Shown piece by piece: positions 32,121 through 43,500 of a DNA stretch of 46,114 nt. The number at the start of each line of letters is the position of its first letter. The stretch's first letter is position 1. Below the pieces are notes generated by a model that made no database searches, was not told where the DNA came from, and saw only the letters and a program-made list of their open reading frames with translations. The DNA comes from Pisolithus tinctorius (lineage: Eukaryota > Basidiomycota > Agaricomycetes > Boletales > Pisolithaceae). The stretch is taken from NCBI GenBank assembly GCA_024663395.1, contig JANFAH010000163.1, forward strand, positions 1-46,114, in the 5' to 3' direction. Position numbers and translations under genes: made by a program.

Positions 32121-32579
32121 AAGCTAAACCTGATGCCCTCACTCTGCTCCACCTTTACTTCAGTGGTCTTCATTCCTGCCAACACTCCACCAGTCAGAGT
32201 TCATTCTTTCTGTGTCAGACTTGCTTCTGGACCCCTCCCCAGACCTTGTCTAGCATCGGAGTTGGTCGGAGTAGGCCTGGACTTGACAACACCTTTCTCT
32301 CTATCTTTTTCTTTCTTTTCTTTCCTCTCTCTGCTTTTCCTTTCACTTATATATATACCCTCTTCATCTCATATGAAACAAAACCATCCCTACTCATGAA
32401 ACAACCCACACACAAAAAAAAAAAAATTCCATTCATCTCTCTCTTGTCAGTTCATTTTCTTTTCCTGCTCCTTTCTTAGCGATGATTCTGTTCAAAATAC
32501 CGAAGGACACATCCAAAAGAAAATTCCACAGTGCATTTTCCATACTGTACATGTATTTACATGTCTCTGAGCTGATCCT
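32121..32579. other. Non-coding, pyrimidine-rich stretch with poly-A
   Basis: CT-rich low-complexity sequence near 32285-32345, a TATATATA run near 32348 and a 13-A run near 32415. No domain is recognised. It may be the 3' flank of the minus-strand pseudogene to its right. Confidence 0.4.
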
Positions 32580-33467
32580 TCAGCCTCTTCAGCTCCTTGC
32601 ATCGCCCCACATTGCCAACAGCCCCAGCATCTGGTGGATCTGGGTCAACTCAAACTCCTCATCATCCACCCTACCCTCCAACAGTCAGATGTGCTCAGCA
32701 AGCGCCTTGTGTGTAGTCAATTTGCTCAGGTTTGCGACCAGCAGAGTTTCTTCAACTGGGGGAACTCCAGACTGGTCCTGTGTGCTGACATCAGGTGCAG
32801 GTGGATCATCCAATAATCTGGTTGGTCTGCCAAAGAGTCCACCATTGCCAAGGTTCCCTGGATTGTCCATTGGTGGTGGAGTTGGCTCAGGGCAAGGTCA
32901 AGGTGCAGGGGTTGCTGATGGAAGGAAAAGAGGTGGTCGAGGTACAGGAGGTGGAGGCATGTTCGAGGTCGAAGGGAGACTAGCACAAGGTGTTGGGTGC
33001 TTGGGAGATGGTTCGGAATTTTGCCTGGGAGGTGGTTTGCAAGCAGGGATTTGAAGTTTCAACCCAGTTGACACTGGAGTTTCAGTCATTGCCATTACCA
33101 TTACTGATTTGACCCATTTATGTGACAGCCCAGCAGCTGTCTCTCCACTTCCAGCATTCTTGCACTGTGTTATGGTTCAGTGCCCTTGTTCTTCATGTTG
33201 CAGTCAGCTTGTACTCACCTTCCGACTCACTCTGAGTGACTGGCTGCACTTCTGCTTGGCCTGTCTACATTGCTTGCACAACTCCCCAGGTAGACCTTCA
33301 CACTTGGCATTGACCTTTGCACACTCCCTGCATGGAAGGTTGGCTTTGGGTGTCAGAGTGCCAGTTTTCAATGGGTCAGGGTTGGGTGGGCAGTCAACTT
33401 CATCATTCTCCAGCTCATCAACTTTGTCTGTGGCCTGTGGAGTTTTTCTGAACATTAGCCATCGCAC
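32580..33467 (-). pseudogene. Decayed Zn2Cys6-type fungal gene, copy 2
   Basis: The segment 33204-33467 encodes LPCRECAKVN...CKQCRQAKQKC, a six-Cys cluster of spacing CX2CX6CX7CX2CX6C, the same as the copy at 2206-3303. Stops follow, then a Pro-rich linker (32898-33101) and a segment with helical heptad character (32580-32870, ending in LTTHKALAEHI and EGRVDDEEFELTQIHQM). Binuclear Zn clusters usually bind DNA in fungi, but no regulatory target can be inferred. Confidence 0.5.
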
Positions 33468-33851
33468 TTGGAGTTTCCTGGAGGGTAGGACATACCTTTT
33501 CCTTTCCCTTCCCCTTGCCTGTACTATCCATCTGTTGCCTCACTGGTCATCCAGTCCCCCTCAAAGACTCCCATGCTTCAGTGTTGCTGGGCACACAGCC
33601 TTGACCTTCACCTATTGCCGTTGCTGCCTGTCTGCATGTGTGCATAGAAGGTTCTCTTGTCAACCTCTCTGCCTCAAGCTGTGCCCTCAACTATACCCTC
33701 TCCTGGTAGTCTTCAAAGATGTCATCCATGTGGATCTGTCTTTGCTCCACTGGGCACCAGAGGTCAGTGATGGTGATGGCACCCAGGACTAAAAGGTTTT
33801 GGCACATTGCAGATTCCTCAGTGTAGTCACACATACACTTGTCATGAACCT
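33468..33851. other. Degraded coding-like sequence, no intact ORF
   Basis: Minus-strand fragments interrupted by many stops. It probably links the Zn2Cys6 segment with the ORFs to its right but cannot be read reliably. Confidence 0.3.
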
Positions 33852-34229
33852 TCAGTATGGTAATTCCATTGTTGTCAACATATTTCCACCATGAGCAAAT
33901 GCTGGCCTGTGGAACTCTGTCAATGCATGACACACTGCAGTGGAAGGTTTACTCACCCAAGTCTTGTCCCAGTCCTCCACCCACATGTAGATCATATCCA
34001 ATCTCTCCTCTGGCTGTGGCACTGCCTCAATCAGGTCCCAGACATGCCCTAGAGCTGCAGCGAGTGCTGTGGTCGCCTGGTCCCTCATGCTGAACATGGG
34101 ATGCACATCGTTGATGGAGTAAGCTTGCATAGTAGTTGGTGAGGGTAGCAAGTATCTGAGAACAAGGTGGTGGAGTAACAAGGGTGAATCTGATGATGAG
34201 ATGGTTTCTGGGCAAGTTTTTAATTCCAC
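33852..34229 (-). pseudogene. Unidentified coding-like segment upstream of Zn2Cys6 copy 2
   Basis: A 125-codon minus frame with composition typical of a real protein (DVHPMFSMRDQATTALAAAL, Trp-rich VEDWDKTW). It may belong to the same decayed gene as 32580-33467 or to a neighbour. I do not recognise it. Confidence 0.35.
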
Positions 34230-34270
34230 AGGGCTGCTGCTGATGCATTATCTGGGTGCAGAGTTTTTGC

Positions 34271-34528
34271 TCAAACAAGGTGTGTGGCCAAACACAAGCC
34301 TTCTTCATTTACATCACCTTCTGAATCTCTGCTGCCCTTCTGTTGCAACTCAATGACCTCTGACTGAGGATGGTCAGCATTCAAAGACCCTGGGAGGTGT
34401 AGGGAGTGGTATACTCCCTGAGGCCAAAATAGGGATGCCAACACCAAAATTCTCCTGTTACCAACCATGTCTGTCATCTTCAGAATTATTACATCTGCCT
34501 CATGCATCTGCCTTGTGTGCTGCCTCAC
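34271..34528 (-). pseudogene. Unidentified coding-like segment
   Basis: An 85-codon minus frame including MVGNRRILVLASLFWPQGVY. It is preceded at 34529-34700 by further coding-like residues with stops. No family recognised. Confidence 0.3.
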
Positions 34529-34797
34529 CCATCAAACCTTCAGAGCTCCCCTGTCCATCAATAACACACACCAGTCATCGTCCTGGAATTCCATGTCAAC
34601 ATCAACCTGACATATGTCTATCTGGAATTCTGCAGTCATGTCACTTCAACCTTCACCTCACCACATAGCCAGGAAACCATGCAGATCATCAGTAAAAACT
34701 CCAGTTACCCCTCTCATTCCTTTCCCATGAACCTTTCTCTGCAATGTGAGAACCCCTTTGCATCTATGGCCTCTACCCTTCATGTTCCACTCCACAG
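34529..34797. other. Non-coding or degraded sequence left of LTR-G
   Basis: Minus-strand coding traces with stops and no complete ORF. It does not continue the Ty3-E gag that lies on the other side of the LTR. Confidence 0.3.
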
Positions 34798-35794
34798 TGT
34801 AGGGAATGTAATTTCCCTACTAGGGGCATTGTTTTATTTTGTTCATTTTATTTAGTTTTGATTCTAGGTGTTTTTTCTGCTAGTGGTACTAAGATTTTCG
34901 CATTTTGGTTGCTTAGTCAGCACTACCTAGCACTGGATGTAGTTAGTTTTTTTTGGAAAAAAATAGATGAGTTACCCTAAGACAAGAGACGAGTTTGAGC
35001 AGGTCATTTCCCTGCACCAAGACAGCCATAGAAGCCTTCAGATGACTACCAGGATCCAGTCCCAGGCTATAGAAGCCCCTTTTGGCCTACTCTCTCCCCT
35101 CAGATCTCATCATTCCCTCAACCTCTCTCTCAAAATCTCATTTTCCTACAACAGTACAGTGTACACTTGTCCTGTTGGAAGATACCCATCTTTCCTGTTT
35201 GTCTTTCTCAGTTACTACTTTACAGTTTGTTTTCACATGTTGCTGTATGGCTTTGACATCTGACATGTCGCCCCCTTTGTTTTTTGGAATTTTGCTTTAC
35301 CCACCCCACATTTCTCTGATCAGTGCCTTACTATCCATGTACTATATAATTCCACCTCAGCAACAAAAAAGAATGATCATCTTTTGGGACTCACAATCCA
35401 TGTCATATGCAAGTCTAAAAGTTTTCAAAGTGTCCTTGCATACTCCACATCTGCTGCATATCTGTGTCTTTGCATCACTTGTGTCTACTGTGTCTTCTGC
35501 ATCTTCATGTCCCTGATCTGCTAGTACCTCATTTCCCCTCTCATGCACCTAATTCATCTCAGAGTTACTTCATTGGGTCAAGATCCTCACCCAGAATTTC
35601 AAAAGCGAGTCTACTCCTACCCAATTCACCTACAGCTCTGCAGAATTAAATTCTGTGCTACACATTCGTCTCCTCAACTGACTCTATCATTGTATTCTAT
35701 GTCTCCTTCCCACTCAGCACCCCTTGGGTCGAGCCTAGGGATTTCCCCTACAGCTTTCCTCTATTCACACACTGCCCAGAGGTAGTGTCCCACA
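34798..35794 (+). repeat. Complete LTR of family G
   Basis: 997 bp from TGTAGGGAATG to GTCCCACA. The inverted repeat GTAGGGAA/TTCCCTAC (34799-34820) is at its start, and TATA-like GTACTATATAATTCC is near 35338. The 3' end matches the truncated copy at 15238. It ends Ty3-E gag in mid-frame. No TSD is seen (CACAG versus GCAGC) and no primer site follows. Confidence 0.65.
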
Positions 35795-37850
35795 GCAGCT
35801 TCATCTTTGAGGGGGCACAAGTAATGGTACTGGTTTTGATTGTGAGCTGCTGTGTATGGTGTTTGTGATGGGACAATTGCCATGGGAATGGGATCCTTGC
35901 ACATGGGTGTCAGAGCAGGATTAGCTGGAGGAACATATGGTTTTGTAGTGGTGGATGTTGGTGCAGGTGTAGAGGGCTCAGATGCCTGGTGAGTGGCACA
36001 CAAACTTTGAATGCCAGGGGAAATGATTTCTCCTCAACAGTGGCTGCATGAGGATCAACTTGTGGAGGGTTGGCAGGACATGCCATGGGTCATGCTGTAA
36101 TTTCAACCCTGTTGAAGTGCACTTTCTTTCCACAGGAAATGACTGCTCCCTTGTTACCTTTATCCACTTGGTAGGTAGCCCAAGCTTGAGCAACATATGC
36201 TTGGAAGTTGGGGTTGGCTAAGTCTGTGATGGGTTCATTGACATCTTGGATGGTGTTTAAGAAGGCAGAAGGTTGGATCTCCAACTGCATGTTGACTTCA
36301 GGATGAGCAACACAGAATAGATTAGCAGTGCCTTGTGCAGTTGTGTTGCACAGAGCAGCAGGAGTCGCAGTGTGGGTGCTGGCATGGTCTCTGTCAGCCA
36401 TGACATGGTCAACAGCCTCTCTCAATGAGTTACATTCAGGGAACCATGGGATTTGGCTTCTGTCCACAAGATAGAGACAGTTGCCTGTACCCCTTGTGAT
36501 CTTACCAGCATGGATATAAACTTCAACAAGCATGCACATCCTTGTCCAGTGGTTGGGGTCTGTGTTGTTGCAGTGGGTGCTGCATCTGGAAGTTGTACTC
36601 TTGTTTAATGGCAGTGCCAGCAGGTGGCATTTGCAGCATGTAAGCTGGCAAGGCCACAGCAGACAACATCAGTAGCATGCTACAGAGAGCAGATCCTGTC
36701 AAGAGGAACTTGGCAGCTTTGACAACTTCTGTGAGCAGGTAAGGGTCATCTGGGTGGAGGTCAGTGTGGACAATGGAGAGTCGATGATGAATACAATCTG
36801 TGATGGCCCTCAGGAAGCCATTCAGGAACATGGAGTCCCATTCTGTCTCTGCAAGCTTTTTAGTTTTAATGAGCAGGGCAGAAATCTTAGCAAATTTCCA
36901 CTGGTATTCTCTGAGGTCATCCTGGTTTTGCATAGGCTTGGACTGATATTCTTCAATGAGGTACTGCAAGTCTATGTGGCAGTAGTGGTCATCACCTTCA
37001 CAACCAGGGTACAAACCCTTAACAGTGACTACAAAGGCATCCCAGTCATCAGTTGCAGGTGCAGCTTCTGGAAGTGTTTGCCAGACCTCAGCTTCTTCGA
37101 GGTCAGTGTAGTGGATTGCAGCTCTGATCTTACCATGGTCATCAAGAGCAGCGAGAGTACTGAGGAAGTCTATGTCTTCGAGGTAGCACAGAAGCTGCAT
37201 GGGTGAATCTTTACTAAACTTAGGTGAGTTTTGTGTACCACAGAGCAGTATCTGAAACTGAGGATTAGCCATTGGTGGGTTAACCTGCAGTGGCAGTGCC
37301 AGGTTGGTAATGGGTGGAATGGGTATTGGTTGTGGGTGCAGAGTGGTTGGTATAGTGCACAAGCAGACTGGCAGAAGTGTTGGTGGGTTACAAATTGGCT
37401 GATGGGTGGTCTGTGACCAAGTGAGTGGTTGTGGCAGTGTGGCAGATGGATCTGAGAGTCTGGGTATAGATTCAGAGGTGTCAAAGAGATGGGAAAATGA
37501 GGGCATCCATGATGATGAATCAGATGATGTGACAGGTGTTAAAGGAGATGGTGGGGTTTCAGGTCTTCAGGGAGTCAAGTGGATAAAGCCACCAGGAAAA
37601 TCAGGGGCAGTGAGATCTAGGTGATCTGGCACGATGGATATCCAATCTGCTGAAATATCAGGAGGAGTGATCATGGGTAGTACCCACAGAATGTCAGCAG
37701 GTAATTGTGCATGATCTGGTGTTATGGGTGAAACAGGGCAGAAGAGGTTGGAGTCTTCTGACAGGTTGAGGTTGTGAAAGTGCAGGCATAAATTTTCTAG
37801 TTCAGTGTGTTTGGCAGTGCACCTGAGTGACCTTCTGGAAGTGACAGCAG
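35795..37850 (-). pseudogene. gag: Ty3-E gag, damaged
   Basis: The frame beginning near the LTR runs through one TGA at 37567 (HLTP*RPETPP, fits Arg) into a 327-codon block, 36523-37506. That block has a Pro-rich N terminus and a helical Gag core (KFSKDSPMQLLCYLEDIDFL, WDSMFLNGFLRAI). Just after DKDVHAC, near 36525, the reading frame is broken where related Gag proteins carry their CCHC knuckle; AGKITRG...LRE continues in another frame (36090-36539). The C-terminal YHYLCPLKDEAA ends at LTR-G. Start codon not identified. Confidence 0.7.
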
Positions 37851-37852
37851 AA

Positions 37853-37873
37853 TCCCTTGCAGTGGGCTCCAGT
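37853..37873 (-). promoter_or_regulatory. Primer-binding site of Ty3-E
   Basis: Minus reading after the LTR is AC then TGGAGCCCACTGCAAGGG, sharing its first 11 bases with the Ty3-3 site, so the same tRNA primer is expected. Confidence 0.6.
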
Positions 37874-38556
37874 TGTAGGAAAAGTCCAAGTAGCTGTATA
37901 ATACGAGCTAGATGGCTTAGATAACAACAATAAAAATGAAGGGAACAAATAGCTTGTCCCAAGGGATTCTGGACTGCCAAGACTAGAAGGTGAGACCCAG
38001 TGCTTTGTAGTGGTAGTGATTCATGATGTGCACAGCATGGTCCATGGGATAGTACTGGTGATGCGAGCAGTGCAGGCAGTATACATAGTTCACACATGGC
38101 AGTATGCGAGACATGTGGTGTAGATGAAGTGAAAAAGAAACTCATAGTGACCTTCCGAGTGCCAAAAGGTATCATTCTGTACCTAAGTACAGGGCTTTAT
38201 AGTCCAGGCAAACCTGGAACCTAAGTAAGACAGAGTATGAGTGAGGGAAAACCACATGACAGTGCATACACACAAGACAGGACAGGCCAGAACAGAGGCT
38301 GAGGGTATACTACTAACAAAAAGGGGAACAGAGACCATGTTAAAAGAAAGAGTCCCAAGGAAGGGGAAGCAGCCAAAGCACAGTGGCCATGGGTATAGCA
38401 TTGTGCCAGAGGGAGCAAGGGCATGGGAAGGTAGCAAGGTAGGCAGTAAGACTGCACATGAATGGTGGTGGATGTGAGTGGTCCAGGAATGTAATGATAG
38501 TCACAGAATGGTTGATGATAGGGGTTTATGCACCCAAGAAATGTGGATTCCTTACA
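37874..38556 (-). repeat. 5' LTR of Ty3-E (family E, minus)
   Basis: 683 bp, exactly the length of the inverted copy at 8781-9463, with the same ends and TATA region. The host-type gene fragment begins directly at 38557. Confidence 0.9.
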
Positions 38557-38977
38557 GCAGTCAAGTCAGATTGCTGGCTTGGCATCTCTGGAACAGCACA
38601 TGATGGACAAGCACCAACAAGCAATGACCCATGCAGCAAGGCCACCATCATCTAAAGTCTGCAAAATTGCATGTACTTTTAGTGTTCACAACCTGCAATC
38701 AATGCAAGATAGTCAGGGCTTACCAGGTATGAGAAATCAGTGTCAAGATGGCTTGTTGTTGCTGATTAGCTGCTACATCAATCAGTGAATCAGGTGGAGG
38801 TAGCTGTGTCTACTGATTGCAATGGATATGCAGGGAAGAAAACTCCTGCTAGGCCCAAACTGTGTGACAAGGTCCAAAGTGTCCGATCAATGATGAGGAA
38901 GGCCCAAGTGTGAAACAAGGAATTCAAGGAAAATGGAAAGCAACAATTGAGCTTGAGAAGGATCTGCCAGTGCCATG
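38557..38977 (+). pseudogene. Host-type multi-exon gene, middle exons
   Basis: Starts at the LTR edge with a helical, Gln-rich peptide (QSSQIAGLASLEQHMMDKH), then ARPPSSK. A candidate intron begins GTATGA near 38727. The last exon before the big intron reads GKWKATIELEKDLPVPW in phase with the next exon, with one in-frame TGA upstream that could be a CpG hit. It is probably the continuation of the 5' exon found on the opposite strand at 9464-9603. Function unknown. Confidence 0.5.
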
Positions 38978-39004
38978 GTATGTCTTATGGCTGCAAATAC
39001 TTAT

Positions 39005-39338
39005 TGTTACGTTTTTCCCTAACTTTTCCTCTTTACCGACATGTGTCGTCATTGTTCAACCAATGGCATAGTTACCTCGTTACATGCGGACACCTCATGG
39101 TCCGTTTCTGTATAGTATTTAGACTGCCGGCTCAAGTCCTGGAAACCCAGACTTGAGCTGCTCAATTATATGCAGCGTTCTCAGAACTTCGCCCTCAGTG
39201 TCCCTTACCTGGACCACTCTTACTGGTGTAGCCCAAAATCCTCTGTCGTTTACAGAGGTTACTGCAGCCGTTGCTCAGTAGAAACCTTAGTCTGCAGTTC
39301 GAGCTCTCCCTACATCTTGACTTCGGTCGAGCGTAACA
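39005..39338 (+). repeat. 5' LTR of Ty3-5
   Basis: 334 bp. TATAGTAT at 39111-39118. The inverted repeat GCTCAAGTC (39130-39138) / GACTTGAGC (39150-39158) spans the expected transcript start. Confidence 0.93.
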
Positions 39339-39340
39339 AA

Positions 39341-39351
39341 AGCTCAAGTCT
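39341..39351 (+). promoter_or_regulatory. Self-priming primer-binding site of Ty3-5
   Basis: AGCTCAAGTCT, two bases after the LTR, is exactly complementary to AGACTTGAGCT (39149-39159), 38 nt after the TATA box. A further hairpin, CAGCC-TTT-GGCTG (39353-39365), follows. This matches Tf1/sushi-type self-priming, where 11 nt of the RNA 5' end prime reverse transcription. Confidence 0.75.
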
Positions 39352-39425
39352 ACAGCCTTTGGCTGAAACGGTCACTGCTTTAGTGCACCACCACGAACCC
39401 CCGAAACAACCAACATTGGGCACCA

Positions 39426-40510
39426 TTGCAACCCACTCGCGAAGAATTGTCATCTGACGAGGAACAGGAGAGCACTGTCACAGACACCTCCTCCAATGAA
39501 CCCGAACAACCGGATAGAGGCTTTACCTCTGGAATCCTCTCAAACCTTTTCACTCAATCCCTCGCTTCACTCGGTACTCCAATCCCACCTGTACCCGCCA
39601 CACTTCCTACACCCCCGACCCCACCACAGAATACGATGTCTGGTTCATCGTCGAAGGGAATGACTGCTGCCACAGGAGTCAAACCCACTGAATTAAAGAT
39701 TGGTGCTCCCTCTGATTTTGACGGAGACCAGAAGAATGCCATGAGTTGGCTGTACTCAGTACAGACCTACCTCTTGGTTAATGAAGAACTATATGACACT
39801 GACACCAAAAGGTTGTCTACGCCCTGTCATACATGAAGAAAGGTGTCACCTGTTCCTGGGCCGCCACCTTCCAGAAGGTATCTCTGGAGAAGACCCCCCC
39901 GAGCTTCGGCAGCTTTGCCGATTTTACCAAACACTTCAAAGAATCCTTCACCTCCACCAACACTGCTGGTACTGCAATCACCAAACTGCGTACCCTGAAA
40001 CAAAAGAATCGGTCGAGCAATACATCACCGATTTCTGAACTGCCGCCACTGACTCTACCATCACGGAAGACGTCGCCTTGATCGAATTCTTCTCACAAGG
40101 ACTCAAACCTTTCATCGCGAACCGAATCCACATGATGGAGACCACCCCCACTAAGATCGAAGGGTGGTACACCCAAGCGCAGAAGTTTGATGCCAAGTGG
40201 AGAAAGGTCAATGAAATCTCGGGAAGAAAAGAAAAGAAAACGTTCCACCCTAGGAACAATTTTGCTGAAGAAAAAGATCCAAACACTATGGACGTGGATG
40301 GAGTGAGACTCTCCAAGGAAGAACGAGACCGTCACATCAAAGAAGGAAGATGTTTCGGTTGCGGAAACAAAGGACACCTCTCCCGAGAGTGTCCAGACAA
40401 AGGGAAGACTCCCAAAAGAAAGTCAAGAAATCTGCAAAATTGTAGAGGTAGAGGAAAGCGACAACGAAGAGAAAGTCGCTGGCCCATCCATCGCTCTGGT
40501 AAACATCGCT
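39426..40510 (+). pseudogene. gag: Ty3-5 gag
   Basis: An acidic N terminus (EELSSDEEQEST) is followed by a Gag core (KIGAPSDFDGDQKNAMSWL...). 1-nt losses in A-runs near 39810 and 40000 shift the frame, and a TGA at 40036 fits Arg (ITDF*TAATDS). The segment 40078-40510 holds EGWYTQAQKFDAKW and a knuckle CFGCGNKGHLSREC near 40354-40395. No in-frame ATG is visible; CACCATTGC near 39421 may be a lost start. Confidence 0.85.
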
Positions 40511-43500
40511 AGGGCTCTTGGAAAGGATTTTTGAAAGGGAACTCTGCGTTGATGCCAGATGTTCCCCAAACTAAGGACAGTCTAGTTTCTGTTGCACCTG
40601 TACTTGTAACGTCTACACCGGAACGTACTATGCAGATCCCCATTTCCCTCTACACATCAGAAACTACCCTGAAAGTCGTCAACACTACTGCTCTGGTTGA
40701 CTCCGGAGCAGAAATTTCTTGCATCGACTGGGGTTTTGTGCAAAGGCACCGAATCCCCACTCAGCGCCTCGCTGAACCCATCCTCACCAAAAACGCTGAT
40801 GGAACCCAGAACTCAAGGGAAGAATATTGTTTTCCGCCACTCTCTACTTCAAGATTAAAGGACTCGTCCACCAGTCCTTTTTCCATGTCATCAACTGTGG
40901 AACGGAAAACATTATTCTAGGTCTCCCCTGGCTTCAGGAAAACAATCCTGTCATGGACTGGAGGATGGGCACGCTCTCTATCGACAAGAAAACCGATAGA
41001 TCAAAGGAGTTAAGACGCAACATCTCTTCTGTTGCCATCGAAGAACCAATTGTGAACCTTGTGTCCCCTACTGAAAAGAAAGGGATAAACAAATTCATGG
41101 ACTATGAAGAACCAGAAGACGAAACCATCCGAGCACACTTCGTGATGTCAGTTGGAAAACTTGTTGAAGAAGCCAAGAAAATTAATCCCAACAATAGTCT
41201 TCTTCAAAAGATCACCACAGCTACAGAGCTAGCCCAAGAAGAACACAAGAAGAAACCGAAAGCTGTCCTTCCTGAAGACTACAAAGACTTCACCTCAGTC
41301 TTCGAAAACCCTCTGATGGAGTTTTACCTCCATCACAACCATATGACCATGCCATAAACCTTGTGGAGGACTTTGTTCCCAAAGGTGGCTAAAGCGTATC
41401 CGCTCTCTCCCTCTGAACGAGAGTCTGCGGAGAAATTCATTGAAGGAAAACCTTTGAGAGGGAAAGATCCGCCCCTCAAAGTCCCCCCAAGCCGCCCCTT
41501 TCTTCTTCATAGCAAAGAAAGATGGCTCCTTACGCCCTTGCCAAGACTACAGATACCTAAACAAGAATACGGTGAAGGATGCATATCCCCTCCCCCTCAT
41601 TTCAGACCTCATAGACAAGTTGAAAGGAGCCTCTATCTTTACAAAGATGGACGTCAGGTCTGGCTATAACAATGTTCGGATCAAGGAAGGAGACCAGTGG
41701 AAAGCCACGTTCATCACACACAAAGGTCTCTTTGAACCAACTGTTATGTTCTTCGGTCTGTGCAATTCCCCCGCCACCTTCCAGCGATTCATGAATGACT
41801 CCTTCCGAGACATGATTGCTGAAGGATGGCTGGTCATCTACATGGATGACCTCCTCATCTTTTCAAACAACCCGAAGAACATAAATGAAAACTCGTCGCA
41901 TTCTCAAACGAATGAGGGAACTCTCCCTTCCCTTAAAATTGGAAAAATGTCATTTTGATCTGACTGAGGTCGAATACCTCGGGATAATCATCAAGGAAAA
42001 CACCGTCGCCATGGACCCGTCAAAGTCCAGGGCATTGCCGACTGGCCTGTCCCGAAGAAGGTCAAGGATGTGTGATCCTTCTTAGGATTCGCAAACTTTA
42101 CAGAAGATTCATCCCTTACTACTCGGACATCGCACGACCACTCATTGACCTCACCAAGAAAATGGTTGACTGGAGCTGGTCAAAAAGGTCAGGACGCCTT
42201 TGAGCTCCTCAAAAGAATCTTCATGGCACAGCCGACCCTTCGAATGCCTGATACCTCTCGGCCATTCGCAATCACTACAGATGCATCCAAGTATGCAACA
42301 GGAGGAATCCTCCTGCAAGAAGATTCGAACAGACAGTGGCAACCTTGTGCCTTTCTATCCCAATCGTTAACCCTGCAGAACAAAATTACGACATATATGA
42401 CAGAGAACTGCTTGGGGTTATTCGAGCATTGAAATCTTGGAGACATTATCTCCATGGATCCCTGTTCCCGGTTAAGGTCTTCACAGACCATAAAAACCTG
42501 ACATACTTCAAAGCACCCCAAAATTTAAATCATCGACAAACCCGATGGCTCCTCGACCTTGCAGACTTCGACCTGCAACTAGAGCATGTCCCTGGAAAGG
42601 AACTGGCCGCACCCGATGCACTCTCCCGCCGACCTGACCATATCCCTGATGATGACAAAGATAACAAAGGAGTTACCCTCCTTCCACAGACCTTGTTCAT
42701 CAATCTTATTGACACCAACCTCACTCAGAAAGTCACGTTATCCTCCATGAAAGACCCCGTGGTCCAAATGGCACTTCGTGCCATTGAAAACGTCGACATG
42801 CCACTCCCATTTAAATCCCATCTCTCTGATTGGAGGTTTGACAGCGGAGTGCTACTTTACAAAGACCGGGTGTATATCCCCAACGACCCTACCCTCTGAC
42901 AGACCATTGTGTCCAACCATCATGACCACCCCTCCGCTGGCCATCCCGGTGTCCTGAAAACCTGACAACTTGTTTCTTCCGAGTTTTGGTGGCCTGGACT
43001 CGCGTCCTTTGTCCGAAATACGTAGAAGGCTGTGCTGTGTGCCAGCAAAATAAAGTCAATACTCACCCACGACACCACCCCTTACGCCTATTGCCTCCAC
43101 CTCGACCCATCCCTTCCAACAGGTCTCTTGTGATCTGGTCACCAACTTACCCGTGTCTAACGGTTATGATTCCCTTTTGGTCGTGGTAGACCATGGGCTT
43201 ACAAAGGGGGTAATTTTATCACCCACCAAGAAAACCGCCTCCACTGCCGACATTGCAGCACTGTTTTTCAAGAAAGTCTACTCCTGTTTCAGGTTATACA
43301 ATAAGATTATATCAGATCGAGGACCTCAGTTCGCCTCTGCCTTTGCAAAAAACTCGCTTCCTTTTGGGATACTCCCTTGCCCTATCAACGGCATATCACC
43401 CCAGACCGACGGAGAAACTGAACGCGTAAACCAAGAAGTGGAGACCTATCTCCGCATCTTTTGCCAGAACGACCCCACCTCATGGGTGAACAACCTACCA

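Larger units (their letters stand above)
35795..38556 (-). mobile_element. Ty3-E, 5' part of a Ty3-like element
   Basis: 5' LTR, primer site and gag on the minus strand; pol is absent. The gag frame is broken off at 35794 by the family-G LTR, with no continuation beyond it. Confidence 0.75.

Noticed and set aside
37567..38175. 202-codon ORF crossing from the family-E LTR into Ty3-E
   Set aside because: The first part is LTR sequence; only the part left of 37873 is treated as gag leader.
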